64,000 nt of DNA from Tetracentron sinense (Eukaryota > Streptophyta > Magnoliopsida > Trochodendrales > Trochodendraceae): the NCBI GenBank assembly GCA_015143295.1, contig CM026556.1, positions 18,910,547-18,974,546 on the forward strand, given 5' to 3'. Position numbers and translations under genes: made by a program. Below are positions 24,413 through 37,600 of this stretch, piece after piece. Each line of letters starts with the position of its first letter. The first letter of the stretch is position 1. Under the pieces are notes generated by a model. That model searched no databases. It was given only the letters and a program-made list of their open reading frames with translations, and was not told the origin of the DNA.

Positions 24413-25059
24413 ACTCTGTCATAGCCCAAAATACCCCCTAGAAGATAGGAGACCTTTTGACATGTGACCTAAATCATATTATACCATCCTATGCAATACA
24501 CAAGGCATACAAATAGCAGAACCTGAAAATTTCTAAATAACATCACTATACATGTATCCAAGTCTAAACCAATAGGGTTGCAAACAAAGTATAATTCTAA
24601 AGTAGACATTCCTCGCTTATCAAAATACACAAATCTCTACCTCACCCTCTCAACAATAGTCTAGATAGGGCTACCTATCCGGTGCTCTATCCTCGAGCGG
24701 ATGATCCATAATAGGCTCAGGCTCGTAATACTCCCCCACTCAAGGCTTGGGCACAACATCAAATGGACCTGCCGATGATAACAAATCGGCTGAGCATGGA
24801 ATACTCAATGTATACAAACCACTAGATAATATGTCATAATTTCACATGCTTCACATAGTCAGTTCATATAATGCACATGCACTGAAACACATAAGAAAAA
24901 CTTCTTTGTAATTACACATGTGCGATACGATAGAACACATATACTTATCTTTCAAAATCATATTATTCTTTTCTTTTTCTTTTATCTCTTTTACTTTACA
25001 CATGGAACATTCACTTGCTTTACACATGGCTTTATGGGAGTGTACACATGCTTTTGACT

Positions 25060-25270
25060 AATGCTCTACATGCTCTACCTAGAGTGATAGAAGTCCATTA
25101 GTAGTTCCATCCACCTCCCCCTGGATATCTTTGCACATAGTTTACCTGAAATAAATGTCAAATGCTCTACCTGGAGTGGTAGAAGTCCATTTGCATTCTT
25201 CCCAATACACATAGGTGCATTTGGGACCAGATGACTAATGCTCTACCTAGGTTGGTAAAAGTCCACTATC
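25060..25270. repeat. Tandem repeat in LTR D
   Basis: Three units of AATGCTCTACCTAG-GTGGTAGAAGTCCA separated by variable spacers. The related LTR at 63265-63525 has four units in reverse orientation. Confidence 0.8.
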
Positions 25271-25905
25271 ATCCTCCTGATACATCTTACTTTGTTCATC
25301 ATCTCTTACTTTACTTTCCGGATACATATGCATATGCAAAACTAGAATCATGCACTTGCGTGTTCATGTGGCAATTGTGTAGACAATTGAAAACACTTAA
25401 CCATTAACTCATGCTTTGTTATGTTCCATTTCATTTCATCATTTCAATTCATTTTGAAATAAATTACACATGGCGTTATCTTGAATTCATCATATAATCA
25501 CTTTTCATTCTTTAGTTTAAAGCATAAACCCATCACCTCAAAATTCATAGTTTTTCATCATGGTTTTGCAATTGGGGATTATGAAATTAAAAGCTAGTAG
25601 AAAGTATCTACCTTTTGATGGCACATGATTTCCATCATCAATTTCATCCATAACATGTTTTTCATCTTTAGGTTCAAGTATAGGATCATGACAAAAGTAT
25701 ATAGTAGATAGTATCTACCTTTCAAGACTATTCCCTTTAGTCTAGCGCTTTGGAAAGACACCTTATTAGCTAGAAGGATCCTCCTTGATTAAAAATTCCA
25801 ACTCAAGAACAACTTGGCAAACCCTCTTTCTTCTCTCTCTTTTCTCTTCTTTTCTTCTCTCAATTTTGCTCTAAGGGTTGTGTAACCCTTAGCCCACGAA
25901 ATGGA

Positions 25906-25914
25906 CTTTATATA
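25906..25914 (-). promoter_or_regulatory. Putative TATA box of LTR D
   Basis: The minus strand reads TATATAAAG, at about 400 bp from the LTR start, a plausible U3/R position. The palindrome cluster lies directly upstream. Confidence 0.6.
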
Positions 25915-25974
25915 GACCCTCAAGGGTCTTGTGAAACACCCAAAAAGCCCTTAAAAATATCCAAAGTAGGTCAG

Positions 25975-26190
25975 CCAAGCCAAAAGGAAGCAAAAACCCA
26001 TAGTTGGTCGACCGGCTAGGAGGGGTGGTTGACTAGCTAAAACCCCTGGAATCCTCCTTTTCGGAGATTGTCGGTCGACCAAGAATAGGGGCGGTCGACC
26101 GGCCTTCTCAAAAACTCTACTGTGGCCCTTTTTTTGGGTCTTTTATAGGCGGTCAACTGGAATTAGGGGCAGTTGACTGGCCTTTGCAAA
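25975..26190 (-). promoter_or_regulatory. GGTCGACCGG-type palindrome cluster in U3 of LTR D
   Basis: Six to seven copies of GGTCGACCGG or GGTTGACTAG-like dyads, many next to AGGGGCGG or AGGGGTGG. The cluster starts about 60 bp upstream of the TATA box on the minus strand. Function is inferred. Confidence 0.5.
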
Positions 26191-26319
26191 CTTTGGCTAG
26201 TTCCCTTGTTTTTCCTATTTTCTTTCCGGTTAGAGTAATTTTACTCTTTCTCCCTAGTTTTTAGCACACACATAACATGTACACAATATTGAACTCCCTC
26301 ATAGATCCGAGGTTCTACA

Positions 26320-26386
26320 TAAAGTCTTCCGCATGCATGGTTATGAATAACGGGCACACGTCTAGGCATGGGTTCGGGGCGTCACA
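26320..26386 (-). mobile_element. Terminal fragment of an F-family LTR
   Basis: Its reverse complement (TGTGACGCCCCGAACCC, CGTGTGCCCGTTATTCATAACC, TGCGGAAGACTTTA) corresponds to the beginning of solo LTR F at 42135-42220. It lies between LTR D and element G, consistent with D being inserted close to the end of this LTR. Confidence 0.75.
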
Positions 26387-27554
26387 CTTGACTTGTTGAA
26401 TGGGTATATAGATTGAATTAGATAGATAATTAGATAATGGGTAAATGGATCATGGGTCATTGGTTAAATGAATCATCGGTTATGATATCATATTTCTCAC
26501 ACCCACATAACTTAATACGTTAAAGCAGGGCCCATATCTTAGACTACATCAATCTCCTTCTCTTGAAAAGAATTCACCCTCAATTCATTGTTGCAACATT
26601 AGTCAATGCTTGATTTTTGGTATTCAGCTTGCCAATGCACCCACTTTAATCTTTTAAGCTGCACTTTGAATGTTTGTATCTTCGGTTAGGTCCATGATGA
26701 TTCTGTTGCATAATTTTTGCGACTTGAATTTTTAGGCTGCCTTCTAATATTAGTGTAGCTATTCTTGAAAAGAGCAACAAGTACCATACATGTCATCTTT
26801 AGAGAAATCTCTAAAGGTCTCTCCACAAGAATGGAATATCATAGGTAGACAATGAAATCAATATATACTTTTCCTCTTCAAAAATAAGAGTTTCAACTGT
26901 GAGTAAACAACCACCATCTACAACTTTTTCATTCTAAGAATAAAACTCTAAAACACTTGTTTGGCTACCTACCATTTTTGAGATTGGAAGTTTTCGATGG
27001 ATCTTTTCTCTAAATATCCCACAAACCTCCCGATGAGCAAACATTCTCTGATGCCTTCATCTTCCTCACTAGTCAAAAATCGGCACCCTGCAGAATATGT
27101 CTCAAAGACTCTGTTGTCATCACGACTACGATATGACACAGATAAGTTTTTACTAAATCAATTTGTGATTGAAATGAACTGACGAGAATCGTAATTCAAC
27201 AAACCTCCCAACGAATGAACTTGCTCTGATACCAATTGATGTAGGGCGATTTAAGAGTGATTTAATTTGAAGGAAATTACTCTTTAACTAATATATGGGA
27301 CAACTTATAAATATAATTATTGTGCCTATCTATAATTAAACACTAAGTAGCATTAATGTGAAGATGGAAAATTCTTAACTTGTTGGATGAGTATGGATTG
27401 GATTAGATGGATAGTTAGATCATGGGTAATGGGTAAATGGATCTTGGGTCATGGGTCATGGGTTGATGGATCATGGGTCGTGATATCATACTTATCACAC
27501 CCACATAACTTTATACCTCACAAAATGTAGAGCCCCATATCTTGGACTGCATCA
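26387..27554 (-). mobile_element. Small non-coding LTR element G (TRIM/LARD-like)
   Basis: Two related LTR segments (26387-26551, truncated on the left, and 27237-27554, complete at 318 bp) flank 685 bp without coding capacity. The PBS (27223-27234) reads TGGTATCAGAGC on the minus strand. A purine-rich tract (AAGAGAAGGAGAT on the minus strand, about 26552-26564) abuts the 3' LTR. The left LTR is interrupted at 26387 by the F-family fragment. Confidence 0.8.
27237..27554 (-). repeat. 5' LTR of element G (318 bp)
   Basis: It begins TGATGTAGGGC and ends GACTGCATCA on the plus strand, so both termini read TGATG..CATCA. It contains a TGGATCATGGGTCATGGGT-type short repeat. Confidence 0.8.
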
Positions 27555-27559
27555 ATATC

Positions 27560-28437
27560 ATCTTGCTGTCACAATGGCCAGACTTCAAGAACAGGAGGCC
27601 AGCACCTTTACACAACACACCTCTATGGAAGGCTATACAGACGATTCCCATGCCTCCTAAGGTGTTCTCATTCAGATGGCGATGGTGTCATGATACCATT
27701 GCAGTGGGCTGCAACTTCAAACAGTAAAGGTCGGGACATTGATCCAACTTCCAAACCATGTGGCCTCACAAAAGATACAGCAATCCATCTGAGTGTCCTA
27801 TCAACCCCTGCAGATGGTTTGCTTCTTCAATTTTATACCGGCTATGACACACTTGTCTGTTTGGTGGAGTTTATGGACAGAAATCTACACCAATAATGGA
27901 AAAAATGCTGTCTTTGGCGCCTATTCCCCTCAGGCTACATGTCACGTGTGTATGTTTAGTCCCACACCAGCTATGTACTGGGCGTTCCGGACCATTGGTC
28001 TGGGAGTAGGCAGCATTTGAATTGGCTAGTCAATTCGGTTGGCAAGCGCTCCGTGACAAGTGGTATCAGAGCCGACCCAGGGACATTGGGGGAATTGGAC
28101 GGATTCATACCACGTTGGGATTCAAGGGTGGATCCCCCTGACGAGGGCGTTAGGGATTTAGGCGGGAGAGCCTGTCACATGCTTATGTTTAGTCCCACAC
28201 CAGCCATGTACTAGGCGTTCCGGGCCATTGGTGTGAGAGTAGGCAGCATCTGAATTGGCTAGTCACTTCGGTTGGCAAGCGCTCCGTGACATACAGCCAA
28301 ACCAATGCCACCCCATAAACAAGCTCGTCAGATTGAGAGAGAGAGAACCTGGTTCAATGCGTGCTTCTCTACCAAATACCAATGCTTTTGTACGAACTCC
28401 AGCTCACATTGTAATAATTTTAGCAAAAAAAAAAAAA
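27560..28437 (+). pseudogene. LINE-like zf-RVT fragment with A-tail, interrupted by a TRIM
   Basis: Plus-strand translation gives PLWKAIQTIPMPPKVFSFRWRWCHDT and, in another frame, DIDPTSKPCGLTKDTAIHLS. These are the WK..IPPK..FLWR..H and C-P-C-G...T..H pattern of the zinc-binding domain found after LINE reverse transcriptases. Stops and frameshifts are present. A 13-base A run at 28425-28437 may be the 3' tail. The TRIM at 27940-28291 splits it. The region between 28296 and 28424 is not clearly LINE. Confidence 0.6.
27940..28291 (+). mobile_element. Complete TRIM retrotransposon (352 bp)
   Basis: LTR1 27940-28058 and LTR2 28173-28291 are each 119 bp, begin TGTCAC and end GTGACA. By direct comparison they differ at 10 positions (about 92% identity). 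The PBS TGGTATCAGAGCC (28061-28073) lies two bases after LTR1, and a purine-rich GGCGGGAGAGCC (28161-28172) lies before LTR2. The only flanking repeat I see is TACA (27936-27939, 28292-28295). The internal part is 114 bp and non-coding. Confidence 0.92.
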
Positions 28438-28775
28438 CCTCTGTAGTCTATGGCACCAAAATATAGAATCATCTATATTGATGGGTTGGTAAGATCTCAT
28501 GAAGAGATCCTCCTATTCATTCATTCATCTAAACCAAATCATATCCATTATTTCTACACTTTTCACTTGTAACTATGAATTTCTCAATATACACGAATCC
28601 ACCTCAATCCATTGAGAAATCTTTTAAAAAAATACTTTTACAATACAATCTATGAACAGAGAGAATAGAAAGAGAAAACAAGCAAGGATATTACAGCTGA
28701 GAAAACAAATAGGATAACCTCCAAGTGCAGCATAATTTACATTTTCTATTCCACAAGCTGAATACCCAATATCCA
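28438..28775 (-). other. Region downstream of the SGR2 stop codon (probable 3' UTR and spacer)
   Basis: No gene seen. It is AT-rich single-copy-looking sequence between the stop codon (TAA, 28776-28778) and the LINE remnant. I see no unambiguous AATAAA on the minus strand, so the polyadenylation site is not placed. Confidence 0.5.
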
Positions 28776-29016
28776 TTAGGGATTCTTCATCACCTTCTTC
28801 ACTTTACTTGAGAAGTCCTTGACCAATACACTGTCAGAGAATGTTAAAGGGAGATCTTCATCAATTGTCTCACTTTGACTAGACCAGCTTGTGGACCCTC
28901 TCTGATTCTTTGAGCTGTCTCCACTGGGTTGTTCAGGTGAGTTGGGTTCTTCAGGTATATCGCGATACAAGTGTTTAAGAATGAAAAGGGCAGTATCATT
29001 ATCCCGCCAATAATTT
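28776..29016 (-). CDS. SGR2: SGR2 last exon
   Basis: The acceptor GATGCAG precedes 29016. The exon encodes the end of the DDHD domain ([19 protein letters not shown], with the last conserved aspartate region), a serine-rich tail, [10 protein letters not shown] and a basic end KKVMKNP, then TAA. It is 241 bp, starting in phase 2. Confidence 0.93.
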
Positions 29017-31548
29017 CTGCATCCCGAATTTTAAAGGTCAGAAGAAAACAAATATATATATGGTGAATATATAGCATACATCATGCATTTGAGCGACACA
29101 TGACACTCTTTTGGACCCCAGAAAAAATGAGCCCCTTTCCCAACAAGGGGCAAATAAGCAGCTGAATCGGAGATTTCTATGCCATTGAACCCACCATGAA
29201 CTCTAGTTGGTTAGCATTAATCCCTAGGATTAATGCCCCAATCTAAGTTATAATTTCATCATCTATGCTAGACATCTCCAATTAGAGATTTTTTTTGCTA
29301 ATTAGGGAAGGGGGGCTCATATCATGGGTTTTTTTTGTCGGACCAAAGGAGAGCCATGTGTTGCTGGAGAGAGAGAGAGAGAGTCATTGCTGTTTGGGGA
29401 GTGCTTGCGCCAATTGCATCAATCCTAACTACCCTATAAAGGGGGAAGGTCAACTGTTGGACAGACCCACACCCAAAAGGGGTTTGACCTTCCCCTTAAT
29501 GGGGTGATTAGAGGTTGTCGTGATTAGCGCTAGTATTTTGCTTGCTGCTTACGTATGTGATCCAATGGCTGATATATATGCATGTTCAAATGTTTTATCC
29601 TGCAGGATCATCAATAAGAAAACTCAAGTAAGAAATCAATACAAGCATACAAAATGAATAATATGTGATTCGGATTTCATTAGAAAGAAATAAAGTAACC
29701 AAGACTGGATGGAAAATACAGGTGATGGATCCAATAACCATCCCACAGACACACATTGTAAGAGACAAAAACCAAAAGGAATAGAAGAGTGTAGATCTTT
29801 GAAGTCCTCAACCTAGCTATATATGACTCTTTGTTACACAATGAAATGGAGGTGGAGAATGCATGATGAATTTCATCAGCACCCTGCTGCGGTGACTGGC
29901 CAAACTAAATAAAGATAATAGCGTGAGCTGTAAAACTTTTTTTTTTAATGATAGCAAATTGATATGTGAGATTTTTCCTGGACACCATCTCCATAATTTA
30001 ATAAACGGACAAAAACTTTTCGGTCCCCCACTGCAGCCTGAAGCTGGGTGACAGGATGTGACAATAATATGAGTCCGTGACAATGGTAAACATGATATTT
30101 GCCTCCTAACTTTCTTCCTCATTCTCCTCATTTAGTAGTTGGGACTCGGACTTGGGAGTTGTTCAGGTATCTAGGTTCTGTGTCCATGTAGATGTGATGC
30201 ACAAGTACATGCTCTCGTGACAAGAAGGCTAAAAGGAAGCACAACACTTCTGCAGCTAACCAAGTAAGTCTCATGAGACTAGGTGAATTTGTAGGCTTTA
30301 TGCAGCACTCTTTAAACAAGTCATGTTGTCTTAATGATGTAGGTGATCACACTTGCTATGGAAAACGAGATATATGGTTTTAACGGGATGATAAAAGTGC
30401 AAAGCAATATGGCTATGCAGCAGCTCAGCTTACTAGAGCTACAACTGGGTCCAGAGGTGAACCCACAGCCTCCATGCTGCATTTGCCCAACCCAGACCTT
30501 TACACCCCCACTGCCACCGAAGTAGTAGGAGACAAAAATTTAGTTCTGAGAATGGATTAGTTGGCTCCAAAGGATAATTCATGAATGTTAGGTGCAATAC
30601 ACATATGGGATGATTTTCAAGAATTTACTCACACCAACAAAACCAGTCACCAGTGTGTTCAAGGTCTATATATAGAGTACTGCAGTGAAATTATGGAGAG
30701 ATGCATCTCACACAGCCTGTGGCCAAGTGATTGACAATTGCTGGGTAAGATCATGTTGCTTCAGGAATAGAGGACTACTTTTTTTTTTTTTGATAAAAAT
30801 GTATAATACACATACACTCACTACACACCCACCCACTCACACACATGCCCATGGCACAAGGCCACAACACCCACACAACCCACTCAAAAAGAGAGGGAGG
30901 TGGGCCTTTAAGAGCACACACATGCAAGGACCTAGTTGATTAACTGTAATCAATGAGTTTACGACAAGTGTATAGGAATAATACTTCTGCATAGGAAGGT
31001 ATTAACAATGCCCAATGGAGGATGAACTGTATAAACTACTAAATGGATCCAATGCAGACACCAAATTGGTAGAATTACTTACTTGTAACATATGGTCCAT
31101 TCGACCTTCTTCACTTCCAGTCAATCTCTCCATCATAATTGAACCATATGATCTATGTTCTGTAGCTTGGGCATTTTCTGTGGCTTCTACAATGCAATGC
31201 GCGATTAAAAAGCATTGAAAGGGAGATGTCAATGAATCAAAAATTATGAGGAAAGCTTCTCATACCTTCCATGCTATCCCCGAGTTTTGATTGACAAACA
31301 GTGAGCACCTTGACCTAATCAAACCGGCCTACCATTTAGAACACTAATGCTTTTTTTTCCAATTTTTTCAGCAGGAATAGCACTAATACATAATCACAGT
31401 TAATTAGAAGCCAATGCTATATGTCGGTAACATCATATTGACAGGTACTGGCTATACCAAAGCTCACTTTCTTGGGGTATTAGTAGTAGTGGTACCACCC
31501 CATAATGCAATTATATTATGCATCCTTATATATCCAATCTCGCAATGG

Positions 31549-31613
<65 letters not shown>

Positions 31614-34600
31614 AAGGAACAAAAACTAAAATGTGCATAAAAACTGAGATCCATTTTATCAACTTTGGGTGTCTAGGAAAGTCAAAACTTTGAGCACCCT
31701 ATTAAGTAAAACTAATTATTTATTTACCCTTGAAAATGAGAACAGTTGCCTACAAAGGAAAGCATCGAGACTCATTTGTGTGTTTTCACCCTCCAAAAAA
31801 ATGTGCACCTAAGTCATCTTTCAGAAGCCACAGGTGAACTCACCTCAGTGTCTTTAATATATTTCAACTCCCTTTGTGTCTCTGTAGCCCTCCACGCCTC
31901 ACTTCCAATAAGCTAACTTTGATTCATTGGGTTAAAAATTTCAATTCTTCCCAAAACTACCATGAAAGGGGTTTATCCGAGAGAGTCTAAGGTAGTGTTT
32001 CGGAATGCTTAATGGTTAAGCTGAGGTCGGTAGCTGAATTGTTAATTAAGACTATTTGGTAATACAGATCTCAATCTTAAACAAGATCAAAAGCGAGTTT
32101 GGTTAGGGGTGCCAATGGGCTAGGGCTGGGACCGGGGTCATGCTAAGCCCACCTAAGGTTGAAAAAGAAAAATAGGCTGTTTGGGGGGGGGGGGCGAGGG
32201 GGCAGAGGGAGTTTAATAAACAGGCCTTATCGGGTCGGTCCAAACCCAGTTAGAAGTATAGTCCAACGGGCCACCGGACCTAAGACTCAAGGCCCAATCC
32301 CGTCCTTACATTTGGTAATGATTAAAAATGGGGGTGACAATTTGCAACAACTTGGTCTGCCAACTCGCCCAAAACCGCCTAACTTTTTGCACGAATTAGG
32401 GTAGTGGTTTTGAACCCTTGGGTTAGGTTCAGGTTCCCACCACCCTTTTTATATTTTGATGGGGTTCAAGATTGGCTACCCAAAACCAACAAGTCATAAT
32501 ACCTAGTTAATAATTTATTAAAATAAGAATAATTATATAAACAATATCAAATATTATATTCAATTTTTAATGCTATCGTAATTTAAATTATAGTTAATTT
32601 ATATATTTAATTATATAAATACTATGTATTAAATATTTAATAATTATGTATATACACAATTGTATATTATATACTTATTAAATTTTAATTTTAAGTTTAA
32701 ATAGTCTAATAATTTAAAATACTAAGATATGTATACATTTAATTATAAAATATAATTTTTTATTTAACTATATAATTAATGATTTATTTAAATAGGTTAA
32801 GTTTGCGAGTTTGGGGTTTCTTGTTGGGCAAGGTTTAGGTTTGCCTTTTCCAACCCATTTATAAATGTGTGGTTCGGGTTAGAGGTGTTTCTACACTACA
32901 CAATACTGACCTGACCCGAACACAACTGAATCTGACCCATTGCCATCCCTAGCAGGAGAATAATTTAAAGCCAAATATATATTTTTGAGATTTTGAAATG
33001 TTTGTAAGGATAAAGTTGTCAAAATAAGTAAATTTTTAATCAATATGATAAATATAAAGAGCTTAGCGCAAAAGCTCATTAAGGTACTTAATTAAGCACA
33101 TACCTAAGACCTTAACGGGTCAGATCTATTAAGACCTTAAATTAAGTGTTAAGACATGGGAAAAGTAAGTTTCCAAATGAGCTTAACTGCTAAAATTAAG
33201 CATTAAGCCATATTAAGACCTTAATTAAGTGTTCGCAAACACTACCTAAGCCCTTGTGGAGTTTCCCCTTTACTCACTCCTAAGGAAAAAACATAAGTGT
33301 ATGTATGTGGAAAACATATCAATTAAAAAAACAATTGTCAAAAATCGGTTCCCTATCACAAGAATTGATGACATGCTAATGTCGATGGTTGATCTTCTTA
33401 GAGATCGACTAGAGAAGAGGAAGCATCAAATACGTATTCACCCAGGTGATGAATGGTAGACGACATTTAAGACCAAGGACGGATTAACTGAGTGGTTAGT
33501 CATGCCCTTCAACACACCAAGCACCTTCATCAAGTATTATGCCGTTTTATTGGCAAAGTTCTAGTTGTCTATTTAGATGATATTCTTGTATATAGTCGAT
33601 CTTATAAGGACCATGAGGATTACCTTCATCAAGTCATGAGTTTTTTGAATTGAAAAACCCGACATCAACTTGAATAAGTGTACATTCATGAGTCCAAGTG
33701 TTGTCTTCTTGGGCTTTGTTATGTCTTCCAAGGGTGTAGAAATTAATCCCAAAAAGTTGAAAGCCATTGTTGAATGGCCAACATCTACCATTCTTGAGGA
33801 TCAACTTATCTCCACTCGTAATAGTGGCTACCCTACAATTTTAGAGAAGTGAAACAATAGACTTTATTTCGAGCGGACATGGATTATTGTGACTAATTTC
33901 CAACAACTTGATCTTGACTTGTGTGAGTTCTATCAAGATTCCAACTCAACAAAGCCAAGTTATCTCAATCCAAGGGAATTTATGTAACCAAATATGGGCT
34001 TAGAGTTCAAAGCCGCTGGCCCAAGCCCATGAGGACATCAAAAAGTCAACCAAATTAGATTGTGGGCCCCATTAGTCAACCAAATAGCAAACCATTAAAT
34101 TTGGTTAACCAAAGATTGATCTAGTGAAAGGACTGGTGTAGAAGAATACTTCTCTTTTATCTTTATGTTTCTTTTATACACGGTAATCTTGATATATTAT
34201 TAGTATCTCTTGTATACTAATAGTATACCATTAGTGGAATATAAATAAGAAAGAGTATGAGAGAGACAATTAACTCTCTCTAATCTTTTCTCTAATCTCT
34301 TCTTCCTCCTCTTCTCTTTCTCTCAAATCCTATACCTTGAAACCCTAAACCTAATCAAACCAAACCAATTTAGTATCAAGGCAAGGAATTAAGACCTAAA
34401 TTTTTCTTTTTCTTTTTTTAATGGCATGAATAGTGTCGCGTGAATCTGGTATGGTTTAAGAGATTGGCATTTTTTAAGAATTGCGGTGATTTTTCCCAAA
34501 TTTTTTGAAGCTTGGAGATGAATTTTTTTGAATTTCTTTGATTTTTTTTTTATTTAGAACAGTGAATCATGTGATCTATTAGGGTTTTTTGATTGCAAAA

Positions 34601-37600
34601 ATTGGTATTGTTTGGTCCATATTAAAATTTTGGATTGTACGAAACAAGTTTCTCGAAGATCGGGTGAATAATGAAGGTGTGGTGATGATTTTTCACCCAA
34701 ATGTGTCCTTTTTCACTATTCACAGGCCTTGAAATTCTGGTTTTTGATTGATTTTGTTGAAATATGATTAATTATGTAGGTGTAATACACTGGATCTCTC
34801 ATTAAGGGTATATTTATAATAGGCATATTAGGGTTATTATAATATAAAAGGATTAGAGATTAGAGAGAAATCTCTCGAATCACGTTTTTCCCCAACACGT
34901 CCTCTTCCTCTCTCTTTCTCCATCTTCTCTTTTAGGTTTCATCTTCAAGTTGGTTTCAGAGCAGGAAGAAAAACCTGTGTTTTTGAGTCCCTTTTTTATG
35001 GAGTTTTCATGAACAATGTTCCGTGAACAGTGTTCTGTGAATAGTGTTTCATGAACAGTGCTCTCGTAAGCTATTCTTCATGGCCATGGAAGATGGGCAT
35101 GCCGCATGATACCTTGGCATTAATAGAATTTTATGGTGAGCTTTTTGGAATTTTTTGGCACCTGTAACTGTGTTCTCTAGAATTCTTTTGAGAAATTAAA
35201 AAACAGGGTAGATTTAGTTCAACTGATTGGTGCGAAGCTTTTGGTGTTTTTGAAACCCCAAGATAGTTGTATTTGGGTCGAAATTTCCCTCTCTAAAATG
35301 GAAGTGATCTCAATCGTTTTGGAGCAGATTTGAAGTTTTTTTGAACAGTTCAGTGTCCACGACTTCACGAGGGAATATCATGAGTGTAGCCGTAGGCCAT
35401 CTTTTGCTTTTGATTTCAATCATATTGCTTTGTTTAAAATAAATAATGGATGGCTGTCAAAATGGAGTGTTAACTTTGATATTTTCTAGTGTAACAAAGG
35501 TTTTCTCCTTGGAATTTGAGGTGTTTAGTGGCTGTTTACTCTGTGGTTGGGGCTGTTTTGTACAAAACAGATTTTTTCCCTTTTGCTATTCATTTGTTTG
35601 GAATACAGAGGTGCAACAATGGCCAATGATGATTTGTCAAAAGGGGTATCTGATGCGACATCAAAGGTTCCAAGCAATCCGATCATTACACCTGTCACCA
35701 GTAACTATGGTGACAATGCCGGTGTGCTAATCACAACCATTAAGTTGGATGACACTAACTTCCTTGAGTGGTCTCAGTCTGCTAAGATGTATATCGGTGG
35801 AAGAGGGACGCTAGGGTACTTGACCGGCAGTGTAAAAGAACCGGCTACTGAGGCCGAGACATATGACAAGTGGGAGTAAGAGAACCTTATGGTTATGTTA
35901 TGGTTGCTAAATTCCATGCAACCATCGTTTAGTAGAGGTTTCTTGTTTCTTTTAGGATAAGGCGACTCAAACCTATTCCCAACGACAAAACATTGCTAGG
36001 GTGTACCAGTTAAGGCAAGAGATCGCTACTCTTCGTCAGGGGGAGAAGAGTCTATCTACCTACTATTCCACTCTTCAAGGTCTTTGGGAAGAGGTTGGAC
36101 CACTTTCAGGTCATCCAATGGGACACTGATAAAGAGAGAGATTGGCACAGTAAACAAGTGGAACAGAACAAAATTTGACTTCTTAGCGGGTTTGAATCCG
36201 GACTTTGAAGTCACCCGGTTTCAGATTTTAGGGAAAGATGAGCTTTCTTCCTTGGACCAAGTTTATTCACTAGTACAAGGTGAGGGTTGCGAGAAAAAGG
36301 TGATGGTACCTACTCTGACCAGCGATCATCTCGCCCTTGCCACATCTTCTAGTGCTCCACGGGGTGGGAAATATCCTCCTTGAAAGAATAGGCCTCCTGA
36401 TGACAAAGATAAGTTGAAGTATGAGCATTGTGGGAAGACTAGACACATCCAGGAAACTTGCTAAGTCTTATTGGCCGGCCCTCTAAGTTTTCCCGTCCCG
36501 GACAGCAAATGGGCACCCCTAGAGGCAAAACTGCAACCTTAATGCCTCCTAACTTGGGTAACCCAATCGCATCGACATCTCCCACTGGACCATCTTCCTC
36601 CGAGAGCTTCTCTAAGGCAGATATTGATTGTCTCCGCCGCCTCTTGAGTCAGATGGCAGGTTCTTCTGCCTCCACTTCTTTTACTCAGTCAGGTACTCAT
36701 GCATCTGTTAATTTCGTTTCTCATTCCCAATCCAGCCCAACCTAGATTATTGATTCAGGTGCATCAGATCATAATATCATATGACTAGCCTATCCACAAT
36801 GTTTTCTTCATATAGTCTCTTGTCTGGAAGAGATAAAGTCAGAGTTGTTGATGGATTCCTTTCCACCATCTCTGGAAAGGGTGACATTAAACTAACTGAT
36901 GCCCCATCTCTGTTATCTGTTCTTCATGTTCCCACTATATCCACAAATTTATTATCAATTAGCAGTTTGACCAAAATTCTTAACTATTGTGTGACCTTTT
37001 TTTCTACTCATTGTGTGTTTCAGGACTTGGTGACAAGGAAAACGATTGGGAATGGTCGTGAGACAGATGACCTCTACCTCCTGGACGTGGCTAACTCTCC
37101 TTAAGCATTACAGATTAGCAGTAGTCCTAATAGTAGTAATAATGATGCCTAACTCAGATTGTGGTGTTGGCCAGGTATTGACCCTAGAGGGGGGATGAAT
37201 AGGGTCTTGGCAAATTTAAATTTCTAGTAAGTCCCTTTTTGCGGAAATTAAATTAAGGGAATGCAACTAGCAATTCTAAACTGAAGTGATAAAGAAAAGT
37301 AAGGAAAGAGTTAGAGAGAGCAAACAGAGGGATATTGTTCACGAGGTTCGGCAAACCAGCCTACGTCCCTGCCTCAAGCTACCAGCTAGAGGATTCACCA
37401 CGATTCAATATTGCACAGACTTCTTTCAGGTGAAGTCCAAACATTTATAACTTTATTCATGGGCGAAAGTCAAGTCTATCCAATCTTCTTTCGGGTGAAG
37501 ATCAAGCCTTACAGTGCAAGAAAACAATCCTCTCTTCACTTACACGAAACTCCTTTCAGGCGAAGATCAAGCCTTACAGTGTAAGAGAACAATACTCTCT

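Larger units (their letters stand above)
24417..26319 (-). repeat. 5' LTR of element D (1903 bp)
   Basis: The plus strand starts TGTCATAGCCC and ends GGTTCTACA. It contains three to four units of an AATGCTCTACCTAG-type repeat (25060-25270), the dyad TGAGCATGGAATACTCA (24791), a TATA box and a GGTCGACCGG-type palindrome cluster. A second member of the family, in opposite orientation, begins at 60536. Confidence 0.9.

Noticed and set aside
27940..28291. Cassandra-type TRIM with 5S rRNA in the LTR
   Set aside because: The LTRs hold no recognisable 5S rRNA-like sequence.
29817..30319. Minus-strand open frames in the SGR2 intron
   Set aside because: They do not match the SGR2 family, and the exons on either side already join in phase (31083-31186 to 29553-29599), leaving no place for them.
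31505..31693. Frame with an isoleucine-tyrosine repeat
   Set aside because: Simply the (AT)30 microsatellite.
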